Assembly: GCF_007830255.1 (NCBI RefSeq)
Contig: NZ_VLKG01000012.1
Span: 27,524-91,523, forward strand
Reading direction: 5' to 3'
Length of the DNA stretch: 64,000 nucleotides
Origin: Azomonas agilis
Lineage (GTDB): Bacteria > Pseudomonadota > Gammaproteobacteria > Pseudomonadales > Pseudomonadaceae
Position 1 is the stretch's first letter. Every line of letters starts with the position of its first letter. Position numbers and translations under genes: made by a program. Below, in pieces: positions 20,975-30,400 of this stretch. The notes below the pieces were generated by a model. That model did not search any database. It was not told the origin of the DNA and saw only the letters and a list, made by a program, of their open reading frames with translations.

Positions 20975-21400
20975 ATGAGTACCTTGAGACCATCGGATCA
21001 ACTCAGTTCAATCGTTCCTGAGTTCGATATCAGGACTCCAGTTGGATACTTAAAAGCACTACGTTCTGGTGTGACAGGAACTGCTTTAAAGGCAGCGGTA
21101 GCTACGATCAATGATCGGGAACTGTTCAGTCGGGTTACAGGAAAAGATGCCACCAATTTCAGCAAGCTTTTCAGGCTAAAGGTTTTACCTGGATTTATTG
21201 CAGACAGTATGTTGGATACCGTCCGCGTTTATATGTTAGCCGCTGATATTTTTGGGTCACTAGAGTTGGCGAGAGATTGGATGAACACTCCTATTCCTGC
21301 TTTGGGTGGTGAAATTCCAGCTTCATTGCTAGACAGTAACGCGGGGAGAGAAATGGTGAGAGTTGCATTGCGCAAGATTCAATTTGGTGAATTTAGCTGA
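20975..21400 (+). CDS. Antitoxin of Xre/MbcA/ParS type
   Basis: The 141-residue protein has the pattern of DUF2384/Xre-MbcA-ParS antitoxins: an N-terminal helical DNA-binding part (about 30-85) and a C-terminal toxin-binding part with LAADIFGSLELARDWMNTPIPALGG and NAGREMVRVALRKIQFGEF (quoted in pieces). That ending is diagnostic of antitoxins paired with RES toxins. It would neutralise the toxin encoded at 21400 and repress the operon. I chose ATG 20975 (MSTLRPSDQ), with GGAGA seven bases upstream; in-frame starts further up would add about 21 residues without family support. Its stop overlaps the toxin ATG (TGATG). It is low in GC, consistent with transfer. Confidence 0.85.
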   Translation: MSTLRPSDQLSSIVPEFDIRTPVGYLKALRSGVTGTALKAAVATINDRELFSRVTGKDATNFSKLFRLKVLPGFIADSMLDTVRVYMLAADIFGSLELARDWMNTPIPALGGEIPASLLDSNAGREMVRVALRKIQFGEFS

Positions 21401-21879
21401 TGCGGCTTTTTAGGGTGACCCATAAAAATTTCGCTGGGGTATTCAACGGACGAGGTGCCAGTTTCGAAGACGGTGCTCGATGGAATAGCAGCGGCCATCC
21501 TGTTATCTACTTTGCCCTAGATATGGCAACGGCATTAGTTGAGGCAGCAAACTATCTGCCCTCACCTAGGCTTGTGCCTGCTGCATTCTGTAAAGCGATC
21601 TATGAAGTTAAAGATCCATCGATCACTATTTTGGACTTGAAGTCTCTCCCAGAAGACTGGCAAAGCTTCCCGTACCCTGTAAGTACACAGGAAATTGGAG
21701 ATCGTTTTTTAGATGGTGGCGAGACCTTACTTTTACTCGTACCGAGTGTGGCGCTGAGTATCGGTGGGGGGCACGTTATTGCTGTTGCCAATCCGAACCA
21801 TCCAGAAATAGCCACAATAACATTGCTCGAAACAGAGCAGCCAGTTTATGCAGAAAGAATGTTCAAGGGAATTTATTAA
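21400..21879 (+). CDS. RES-domain toxin
   Basis: The 159-residue protein is a RES toxin, a family known to degrade NAD+. The defining Arg-Glu-Ser pattern is visible: R4 in MRLFRV, the GARWNSSGHPVIYFALDMA region, E near ALVEAANYL, and a conserved Ser in the VPSVALS segment. RFLDGGETLLLLVPSVAL is the usual RES core. It is translationally coupled to the antitoxin by a one-base overlap. The frame is intact, so the pair could still be active. It sits between dead mobile elements and has no visible link to siderophore genes. Confidence 0.87.
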   Translation: MRLFRVTHKNFAGVFNGRGASFEDGARWNSSGHPVIYFALDMATALVEAANYLPSPRLVPAAFCKAIYEVKDPSITILDLKSLPEDWQSFPYPVSTQEIGDRFLDGGETLLLLVPSVALSIGGGHVIAVANPNHPEIATITLLETEQPVYAERMFKGIY

Positions 21880-21961
21880 GAAAACTATATTTAGTTAGGC
21901 TGTTTTTACTACCTTCCGTAACCTCCCCCTAAAATTAGGTGGGTAGTCCCAAAGTATCATG

Positions 21962-22057
21962 GTGCAAGATTCAGCTACACGTTGGCTATGGACGTATAAC
22001 CATGAACGGTTAAGTATAGCGCTGGGTGGTATCACCCCTATGCAAACTTGGCTTTAA
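21962..22057 (+). mobile_element. IS3-family OrfB C-terminal scrap
   Basis: The plus strand reads VQDSATRWLWTYNHERLSIA then LGGITPMQTWL and a TAA at 22055-22057. This is the characteristic C-terminus of IS3-group OrfB transposases (WxxYNxxRP-ALxGxTP). No more of the transposase is present. The rest of 21880-22099 holds only short AT-rich sequence and a possible element end (GTGACCGCTAAAAGCGGGGA). Confidence 0.75.
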
Positions 22058-22099
22058 CCACGCAATTCTATTTTTGGTGACCGCTAAAAGCGGGGAGAT

Positions 22100-22879
22100 T
22101 CAGGGCACCTGCATCAGCTCACCCTCATCCAAGGAATACACCAGTACATCCCTGCATTCACTGATCACCAAAGGGGAATGGGTGGTCAGTACAAACTGGC
22201 AATTGGGAAAGGTCTGGCTCAGGCAGCTGGATGCTGCTGCGTTGCCAACTGGGATGCAGGTGCATGTCCACCTCATCAATCAACACAATGCCATCGCCTT
22301 CCAATGGGTTTTCCAGTGCAGGATTCATCATGGCTAAACGTCGGGCAATATCGCCGACCAATGCCATGAGGGATTTCTCGCCTTGGGACAGTTGCAGCAC
22401 ATTCAGCGTTTGCCCATCCTTCTTAATCGACATATGCAGACGGGGTTTGCGCTTAACACGGAGTTCAGTAAAGCCGGGCATGAAATTACTGATGGCCGTT
22501 CGAACCGCCGTCAATTGACGATCGCGGGAGGAAGCTTCAAGGTTGGACAGCTTTGACCATAACTCATGTTGGACGCCCAACATCTCTTGCAGCTTTTCCA
22601 GCACTGGTCATCGAATACGGCTATGTCGATCTTTGCCGAAGCGGAGCTGTTTAAAATCACGCCCTCTGGTATCGGGCTGCCACTGCCTTTATCACTGTGT
22701 AGCCTCGACACAAACCAGCTTAAACTGGTGGCAATTGCTTTAAGAATCGAGGTTTTACCGGCCCCGTTGTTGCCAATAAAGACCGTGACATTACCCGGCG
22801 CGTCTTGTGTGGGGGCAAGTGCTGCTTCGAGCTCTGTAAAACGCCCAAGATTACTGAGGCAGAATGATTTAATTTCCAT
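22100..22879 (-). pseudogene. Broken AAA/ABC-type ATPase (PtuA/retron-ATPase-like)
   Basis: From ATG 22879 the minus strand reads MEIKSFCLSNLGRFTELEAA with Walker A GNNGAGKTSILKA and SWFVSRLHSDKGSGSPIPE. After about codon 95 the frame shifts and residues appear deleted. A second frame carries LEKLQEMLGVQHELWSKLS, the ABC signature LSQGEKS and Walker B IVLIDEVDMHLHPSWQR. A further slip follows, and the end (CQFVLTTHSPLVISECRDVL with the switch His) is in the third frame, to TGA at 22102-22100. ATPases of this compact SMC/RecF-like class accompany retrons and Septu-type defence. No HNH or reverse-transcriptase partner is visible. The gene has at least two disruptions. Confidence 0.75.
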
Positions 22880-22882
22880 GGA

Positions 22883-23045
22883 TTACAACCTGAAGCCAGT
22901 AAGAGCCGGGCAATGACGGAGCACTCGAGCAAAATCCTGTACCTGATGGCGCAGAACATCCAGCTTTTGCCCTTGGGCCAACCAACACAGCAAGCGAAAG
23001 GCCTCAATGGCGTTGCTTTTGCCCGCAAAAGTGACTCGCCTGGGA
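22883..23045 (-). pseudogene. Second ATPase-like N-terminal scrap
   Basis: One minus-strand frame reads [20 protein letters not shown] then [20 protein letters not shown] and stops at 22883, directly upstream of the broken ATPase. [13 protein letters not shown] resembles the Walker A helix of AAA_21-type ATPases (G-x-GKSN), but the start and the rest of the domain are missing. It is too short for a firm call. The remainder of 22880-23234 carries the mbtH promoter. Confidence 0.35.
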
Positions 23046-23167
23046 GGGCGAAACGGAAGCGATCAGCAGAACTCGATAAGCAACCTGAGCACCGAAGGTA
23101 ACCAAGCACTCACACCAACTTGCCAGTCCAGTATCACGCAATCATCCCCCACAAAAACACGCCCCAC

Positions 23168-23191
23168 TAATTTTCCCCCCTCTCCACCCGT
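23168..23191 (+). promoter_or_regulatory. PvdS-dependent promoter of mbtH-pvdG
   Basis: TAATT (23168-23172), 16 C-rich bases, CGT (23189-23191): exact iron-starvation-box spacing with one change from TAAAT. It sits 43 bases before the mbtH-like start codon, an ideal distance. Confidence 0.8.
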
Positions 23192-23234
23192 CTTGAAACT
23201 GACCGCCCATACGGGCCTCTTCATGGAGAACAAC

Positions 23235-23465
23235 ATGACTTCGGTATTCGATCGCGACGACATCATCTTTCAGGTAGTGGTCAACCACGAGGAGCAATAC
23301 TCGATCTGGCCGGACTACAAGGAAATCCCCGCCGGTTGGCGCGCCGCCGGCAAGAGTGGCTTCAAGAAGGAATGCCTGGAATACATCGAAGAGGTGTGGA
23401 CCGACATGCGCCCCTTGAGCCTGCGCAAGAAGATGGACGAAATGGCCAGCGCGTCCACGAACTGA
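23235..23465 (+). CDS. MbtH-like NRPS accessory protein
   Basis: MbtH-like proteins bind adenylation domains and are needed for their folding or activity. The 76-residue protein starts [20 protein letters not shown] and carries the family signature: [15 protein letters not shown], a short linker, then [16 protein letters not shown] 23235 has GGAGA 5-6 bases upstream; an in-frame ATG at 23223 would overlap that site. It is the GC-rich counterpart of the MbtH protein in P. aeruginosa pyoverdine loci and heads a transcript with pvdG. It probably serves all NRPSs in the window. Confidence 0.95.
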   Translation: MTSVFDRDDIIFQVVVNHEEQYSIWPDYKEIPAGWRAAGKSGFKKECLEYIEEVWTDMRPLSLRKKMDEMASASTN

Positions 23466-23467
23466 GC

Positions 23468-24208
23468 GTGGGCGTCGTGAATCTCTATTGCCTGCCTTAC
23501 TCCGGCGCCAGCGCCATGGTCTACAGCCGCTGGCGGCGCAAGCTGCCGGACTGGTTGACAGTGCGACCGGTCGAGCTACCGGGGCGGGGTTCCCGTCTCG
23601 ATGAGTCGCTGCAAACCGACCTGTGCGCCCTGGCCCGGCAACTGGCGAAAGAACTGAGGCCGGAGCTGCGTCGCCCCTACGCCATCTTCGGCCATAGCCT
23701 GGGTGCCTTGCTGGCTTTCGAGCTGACGCATGCGCTGCGCGAGCTGGCTTGTGCGCCGCCGCTGATGCTGTTCGCCTCCGGCACGGCGGCGCCGACGCGG
23801 CGCGAGGACTACGAGAAGGGCTATGCGCAGGCCAAGAGCGATGCCGAGCTGATCACCGAGCTGCGTGAGTTGCAGGGCACTTCGGAAGAGGTGCTGGCCA
23901 ACCATGAGCTAATGACCCTGACCCTACCCATCCTGCGCGCCGACTTCCTGATGTGCGGCCGCTACCGCTACCAGCAGCGATCACGCTTGGATCTGCCGAT
24001 CCGTGTTTTAGGGGGGACTGAGGATCGAAGCAGCCTGGAGCAGTTGCGGGCTTGGGGTGAGGAAACTGCCTCGGACTTTTCGCTGGACATGTTCGAGGGT
24101 GGGCATTTCTTCATCCATGAGCATGAGCGGCAGGTGCTGGAAACCATTGGCGACGGCTTGTCTACCCATTGGGATCGCACTCGGGCCTGTGTTGCCACTC
24201 ACTACTGA
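23468..24208 (+). CDS. pvdG: Type II thioesterase PvdG
   Basis: This editing thioesterase removes wrong or stalled acyl groups from NRPS carrier proteins. The 246-residue alpha/beta hydrolase begins with CLPYSGASAMVYSRWRRKLP and has the nucleophile motif GHSLG (in YAIFGHSLGALLAFEL), an Asp in GGTEDRSS and the catalytic His in FEGGHFFIHEH. PVELPGRGSR is typical of the type II family. I chose GTG 23468 (MGVVNLYC), 2 bases after the mbtH stop, implying translational coupling; GTG 23477 is an alternative. In P. aeruginosa pvdG precedes pvdL; here it sits with the mbtH-like gene, upstream of the first peptide NRPS. Confidence 0.92.
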   Translation: MGVVNLYCLPYSGASAMVYSRWRRKLPDWLTVRPVELPGRGSRLDESLQTDLCALARQLAKELRPELRRPYAIFGHSLGALLAFELTHALRELACAPPLMLFASGTAAPTRREDYEKGYAQAKSDAELITELRELQGTSEEVLANHELMTLTLPILRADFLMCGRYRYQQRSRLDLPIRVLGGTEDRSSLEQLRAWGEETASDFSLDMFEGGHFFIHEHERQVLETIGDGLSTHWDRTRACVATHY

Positions 24209-24224
24209 ATACCGCATCCAATTA

Positions 24225-24263
24225 CCCCGTTAGCCCCGGCTCAATGGCGTGGCAACGGGGCTA
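24225..24263 (+). terminator. Hairpin after pvdG
   Basis: CCCCGTT (24225-24231) pairs with AACGGGG (24254-24260). A nested alternative pairs TAGCCCC (24231-24237) with GGGGCTA (24257-24263). No T-run follows, so if it terminates it is imperfect. The rest of 24209-24497 carries the promoter of the next gene. Confidence 0.45.
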
Positions 24264-24418
24264 GCCAGCGCTCAGGGCTACCTTCGGTCGATGTCCATTT
24301 GATCTTGTGGTGCTTAGCTGTTCTTGCCATACCGAGCGAAATTCACCTCAACCTCATAGGCCGCCAGGTGCAAGGGCGTTGGGTTAGGTGTGCCTGACAT
24401 ACTGGGCCAAATCTCGGC

Positions 24419-24442
24419 TAATTCCTGCCGTTATTCGTTCGT
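24419..24442 (+). promoter_or_regulatory. PvdS-dependent promoter of the first peptide NRPS
   Basis: TAATT (24419-24423), 16 bases, CGT (24440-24442). Spacing is exact and the start codon lies 55 bases downstream. The TAATT variant is the same as in the pvdL and mbtH promoters. Confidence 0.78.
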
Positions 24443-24497
24443 ATTGCTGAGTATGACGCGAACCGGCTTCACGCCGCACGAATACGGATGACACGAG

Positions 24498-27400
24498 ATG
24501 AATGCACAACAGTCCCTGATGCTGGCCCGCCGTTTTATCGAGCTGCCGCTGGAAAAACGCAGGCTGTTTCTCGAAGGCCTGCGCGAGGAGGGGGTCGAGT
24601 TCTCCCTGCTGCCGATTCCGGCCGGTGTCGCCGCCGAGGATCGTGACGCACCGTCCTACGCCCAGCGCCGCATGTGGTTCCTCTGGCAACTGGAGCCGCA
24701 GAGCGGTGCCTACAACCTGCCGTGCGCGGTACGCCTGCACGGGGCGCTGGACGAGGCCACGCTGCAGCGCGCCTTCGCCGACCTGGTGGCGCGCCATGAA
24801 ACCCTGCGCACGGTATTCCGCCAGCGTGCCGACGACAGCCTGTACCTGGCGCCACTGGCGGACGCGCCACTGATCGAGCACGAGGATCTGAGCGCACTGG
24901 AGGTGGCTGCGCGCGAGGTGCGTGTGCGTGAGGAGGCCGAGTGCCAGTCCTGGCTGCCCTTCGATCTGGAGCACGGGCCGCTGCTGCGCATTCGCCTGTT
25001 GCGCCTAGCCGATGACGAGCACGTACTGCTGCTGACCTTGCACCACATCGTCGCCGATGGCTGGTCGATGAACCTGTTGATCGACGAGCTGGCGCGCCTC
25101 TACGACGGCCATGCCCTGGGCGCGGCGGTGGAGTTGCCGGCGCTGCCGATCCAGTACGCCGACTACGCCCTCTGGCAGCGCCGCTGGCTGGAGGCCGGCG
25201 AGCAGACGCGGCAACTGGACTACTGGCGCGTACACCTGGGCGATGATCACACCCCGCTGGCACTGCCGGCCGACCGCCCACGCCCGGCTGTGGCCAGCCA
25301 TCGCGGCACACGCCATGAGTTCGCCGTCGATGCCGAGCTAGCCGAGGGCCTGCGTGGCCTGGCCCGGGCGCAGGGCATCAGCCTGTTCATGCTGTTGCTG
25401 GGCAGCTTCGGCATCCTCCTGCAACGCTACAGCGGGCAGGCGGACATCCGCGTCGGCGTGCCCATCGCCAACCGCACTCGCAGCGAAACCGAAGGGCTGA
25501 TCGGCTTCTTCGTCAACACCCAGGTGCTGCGCCTGCGTCTGGATCAGCAGCTCGGAATGGATGCCTACCTGCAGCGCATCCGCGAGATCACTCTGGGCGC
25601 GCAGGATCATCAGGAACTGCCCTTCGAGCGCCTGGTCGAGACTTTCGACCTGGCGCGCAGCCTCAGCCACAACCCGTTGTTCCAGGTGATGTACAACCAC
25701 CAGCCGCAGGTGGCCGATATCAGCGCGCTGCAAACCGCAGCCGGGCTCACCTTCAGCCAGATCGACTGGCGCAGCCGCACCACCCAGTTCGACCTGACCC
25801 TGGATACCTACGAGCGCGGCGGCAAGCTGCACGCGGCGCTGACCTACGCCGAGGATCTGTTCGATGCCGCCAGCATCGAGCGTATGGCGCACCACCTGGG
25901 CAACCTATGGCGGGCCATGGTCGCGCAGCCCGCGCGCAGCCTCGCCGACCTGCCGATGCTTGACGACGGCGAGCGCCATCTGCTGGTCGAGGGCTGGAAC
26001 GCCACCACCAGCGACTACCCGCTGCAACGCGGCGTGCACCAGTTGTTCGAGGAACAGGCTGCACGCACACCGACGGCGCCGGCCTTGGCCTTCGGTGAGC
26101 AACGCCTGGATTACGCCGCGCTGAACCGTCAGGCCAACCGCCTGGCCCATGCCCTGATCGAGCGTGGCGTCAGCCCGGATAGCCTGGTCGGCGTGGCCAT
26201 GGAGCGTTCCGTGGAGATGGTCGTCGCCCTGCTGGCCATCCTCAAGGCCGGCGGTGCCTACGTGCCGGTTGATCCCGAGTACCCCATCGAGCGCCAGGCC
26301 TATATGCTCGAAGACAGCGGCGTGAAGCTGCTGCTGAGCCAGTCGCACCTGCAACTGCCGCTGGCCGAGGGCGTGCAGCGTATCGACTTGGATCAGGCCG
26401 GCGACTGGCTGCGCGGCTATGGCGAAGACAATCCGGGTATCGAACTGGATGGCGAAAACCTCGCCTACGTCATCTACACCTCCGGTTCCACCGGCAAGCC
26501 CAAAGGCGCCGGCAACCGCCACTCGGCACTGACCAACCGCCTGTGCTGGATGCAGCAGGCCTACGCGCTGGGCGCTGGCGACACGGTGTTGCAGAAGACG
26601 CCGTTCAGCTTCGACGTCTCGGTCTGGGAGTTCTTCTGGCCGCTGATGACCGGTGCGCGCCTGGTGGTGGCCGCACCGGGCGATCATCGCGACCCGGCGA
26701 AACTGGTGGAAACCATCAACCGCGAAAGCGTCACCACGCTGCACTTCGTGCCGTCGATGCTGCAGGCCTTCCTGCAGGACGAAAACGTCGCCTCCTGCAG
26801 CAGCCTGCAACGCATCGTCTGCAGTGGTGAGGCGCTGCCAACCGACGCCCAGCAGCAGGTGTTCGCCAGGCTGCCGCAGGCGGCGCTGTACAACCTCTAC
26901 GGCCCCACCGAAGCGGCCATCGACGTCACCCACTGGACCTGCGTGGAAGAGGGCAAGGACGCGGTGCCGATCGGCAAACCGATTGCCAACCTGGCCTGCT
27001 ACATCCTCGACGGCAACCTTGAGCCAGTGCCGGTGGGTGTGCTGGGCGAGCTGTACCTGGCCGGCCAGGGCCTGGCCCGTGGTTATCACCAACGTCCGGC
27101 GCTGACCGCCGAACGCTTCGTCGCCAGCCCGTTCGTCGCCGGCGAGCGCCTGTACCGCAGCGGCGACCTGGCCCGTTATCGGGCTGACGGGGTGATCGAA
27201 TACGCCGGGCGTATCGACCATCAGGTCAAGCTGCATGGCTTGCGTATCGAGCTGGGCGAGATCGAGGCGCGTCTGCTGGAGCATCCGCAGGTGCGTGAAG
27301 CGGCGGTGCTGGCGGTGGATGGCAAGCAACTGGTCGGCTATGTGGTGCTGGCCGAGGAAAGCCAAGGCTGGCGCGAAACCCTGGCCACGCACCTGGCGGT

Positions 27401-30400
27401 CAATCTGCCGGAATACATGGTGCCGACGCAGTGGCTGGCACTTGAGCGGATGCCGCTGAGTGCCAACGGCAAACTGGAGCGCAAGGCGCTGCCACGGCCC
27501 GACGCCAGCATGGCGCAGCACGAATACGTGGCGCCGCAGAACGAAATCGAGCAGCGCCTCGCGGCGATCTGGCAAGACGTGCTGGGCCGCGAGCGCATCG
27601 GCCGCGACGACAACTTCTTCGAGCTGGGTGGCGACTCCATCGTCTCCATCCAGGTGGTCAGCCGGGCGCGCCAGGCCGGTATCCGCTTCACCCCCAAGGA
27701 TCTGTTCCGTTACCAGACGGTGCGCAGCCTGGCGGCGGTGGCTAAGGTTGGTAATGAAAGTCACATCGCCCAAGGGCCGGTGGTAGGTGAGGTGGTGTTA
27801 ACTCCGATACAGCGCTGGTTTTTTGACTTGCCGATGTCCAGACGGAGTCACTGGAATCAGTCGCTGTTGCTTGATGCACAGCAGCCAATAGTGCCAGAGA
27901 TACTGGAAAAGGCTGTGCAATCAGTGGTGAGGCACCATGACGCTCTGCGGCTGCGTTTTGTGTCAGAAAGGGGTGAGTGGCGTCAGTGGTATGCCGATGT
28001 GGCCGCCGAGCAGAACCTGCTCTGGCACGGGCCTGATAGCACAGCTTTCTACGATGAGGTACAGCGCAGCTTGGATCTTGCCCAAGGCCCACTGCTACGA
28101 GCCGCGCTTTTACAACGCCCAGAAGGTGGCCAGCGTTTATTGCTGGCTATCCATCACGGAGTGGTGGACGGCGTATCTTGGCGAATTCTGCTCGAAGATT
28201 TGCAGGTAGCTTATCAAAGCCTAGCAACCGGCCAAGTTCCCCTATTGCCCGCTAAGACTAGCTCCTATCAAGCTTGGGCGGCGCGTTTGGAGAAGTACGC
28301 CCAAGTCGAGCAGCGTCAGTTTGAACTAAGCGACTGGCTGTCCCGCCTAGAGGGCTCCGTGCAGGAGCTACCGCGTGATAATCCACAGGGTGGTTTGCTG
28401 AACAGGCATGGCGCAGCGCTGGAAACTCGTCTGGATGCCGAGCATACCGAGCGCCTGCTCAAAGATGCGCCTGCTGCCTACCGTACTCAAGTCAATGACC
28501 TGTTACTGAGCGCCTTGGCACGAGTACTGTGTCGTTGGAGCGGCCATGAATCGGTGCTGGTACAGATGGAAGGGCATGGCCGCGAAGACCTGTTCGAAGG
28601 CATCGACCTGACTCGAACCCTGGGCTGGTTTACCAGCCTCTATCCGGTGAAATTGACTCCAGCCAATGACCTCACCGCCTCACTTAAGGCCGTAAAAGAG
28701 CAATTGCGGGGCGTACCTAATAAGGGCTTGGGCTATGGCGTATTGCGTTATCTCGGTACACCTAAAACGCAACAGCTCCTAGCAGGATTGCCGCAACCGC
28801 GTGTCACCTTTAACTATCTGGGCCAGTTCGACAGCCAGTTCGACGAAAAAGCGCTGTTCGTTCCGGCAGGCCAAGGGGGTGGTAAGGCGCAAGCCGATGA
28901 TGCGCCGCTGGCCAACTGGTTGACGGTAGAGGGTCGGGTGTATGGCGGTGAGTTGTCCTTGCGGTGGGGATACAGCTCAGAGATGTATCGGCGAGAAACC
29001 ATCCAACAACTGGCTGATGGGCTGCTGACTGAGCTGTATGCCGTCATTGAGCACTGCACGAGTACGGATACTTTTGCTGTTACGCCTTCCGACTTCCCGT
29101 TAGCGATATTGACCCAAGCGCAACTAGACGCTCTGCCGGTTTCTGCCCAAAACATTGAAGACCTCTACCCTCTGTCACCGATGCAGCAGGGGATGTTGTT
29201 CCATACCCTTTATGGACAAGAAGGAGGCAGTGGCGACTATATCAACCAAATGCGAGTCGATATAGATGGGTTGGATGTACAGCGTTTCCGGGCCGCTTGG
29301 GAATCGACGGTCGCCAACCACGATATCTTGCGTACTGGCTTTGTTTGGCAGGGACTTGAAATCCCGGTTCAGATGGTGCGCCAGCCTGTGGAGGTACCGT
29401 TCGCCATCCATGACTGGCGCGGCCAACCTCTACAGGCTCAGGCGCTGGATACTCTGGCCGAGGCTGAGCGCGGCCAGCGTTTCGAGTTATCCCAAGCACC
29501 CTTGCTGCGTCTGGTACTCGTGCGTACGGATGAGCAGCGCTATCACCTGATCTATACCCACCACCATATCCTGATGGACGGCTGGAGCAACGCGCAACTG
29601 TTGGGCGAAGTGTTGCAACGCTACGCAGGGCAGACACCCCAAGCTCCCGTGGGCCGCTATCGTGACTACATCGCTTGGCTACAGAGTCAGGATAAGGCAG
29701 CCAGCGAGACGTTTTGGCGGGCGCAATTGGCCGAGCTGGACGAGCCGACGCGCCTAGCCCAAGCCATCAGGGCCGAGCGGCGCGAGGGCGAAGGTCACGG
29801 CGAACACCTGCAGGTGCTGGATACTGAACAGACGCACCGACTAGGCGAGTTTGCACGGTCGCAGAAAGTAACACTGAATACCCTAGTGCAGGCCGCGTGG
29901 TTGCTGTTGCTGCAACGCTACACCGGGCAAGAAAGGGTGGCGTTTGGTGCCACAGTAGCCGGCCGTCCGGCACATCTACCGGGCATTGAGCAACAGGTCG
30001 GCCTGTTCATCAACACATTACCGATAATCGCCACACCGCGCCCAGACATTCGGCTGGGGGATTGGTTGCAAGCGGTGCAGAGCCAGAATTTGGTACTGCG
30101 CGAGCACGAGTATACGCCGCTGTTCGAAATTCAACGCTGGGCGGGGCTCGGGGGCGCAGCGCTGTTCGACAGCATTATTGTGTTTGAGAACTACCCGGTC
30201 GCGGAGGTTTTTCAGCAAAGAAGTAGGCCGAGTGGATTAAAGTTCGGCAGAGTAGTGAGTCATGAGCAGACCAACTATCCGCTGACTTTAGTAGTCGGAC
30301 TCGGGGATGTTTTGTCGATCCACTATAAATATGACCGAGCTTACTGGAGCCATGAGGCAGTTCAAAGGCTTGCTCAACATTTCGGTAATGTATTCGAGGC

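Noticed and set aside
22026..22518. Plus-strand frames over the broken ATPase
   Set aside because: They run opposite clear ATPase motifs and have no recognisable content.
25905..27773. 622-codon antisense frame under the first peptide NRPS
   Set aside because: Shadow of GC-rich coding sequence; used only as a marker of where codon usage changes.
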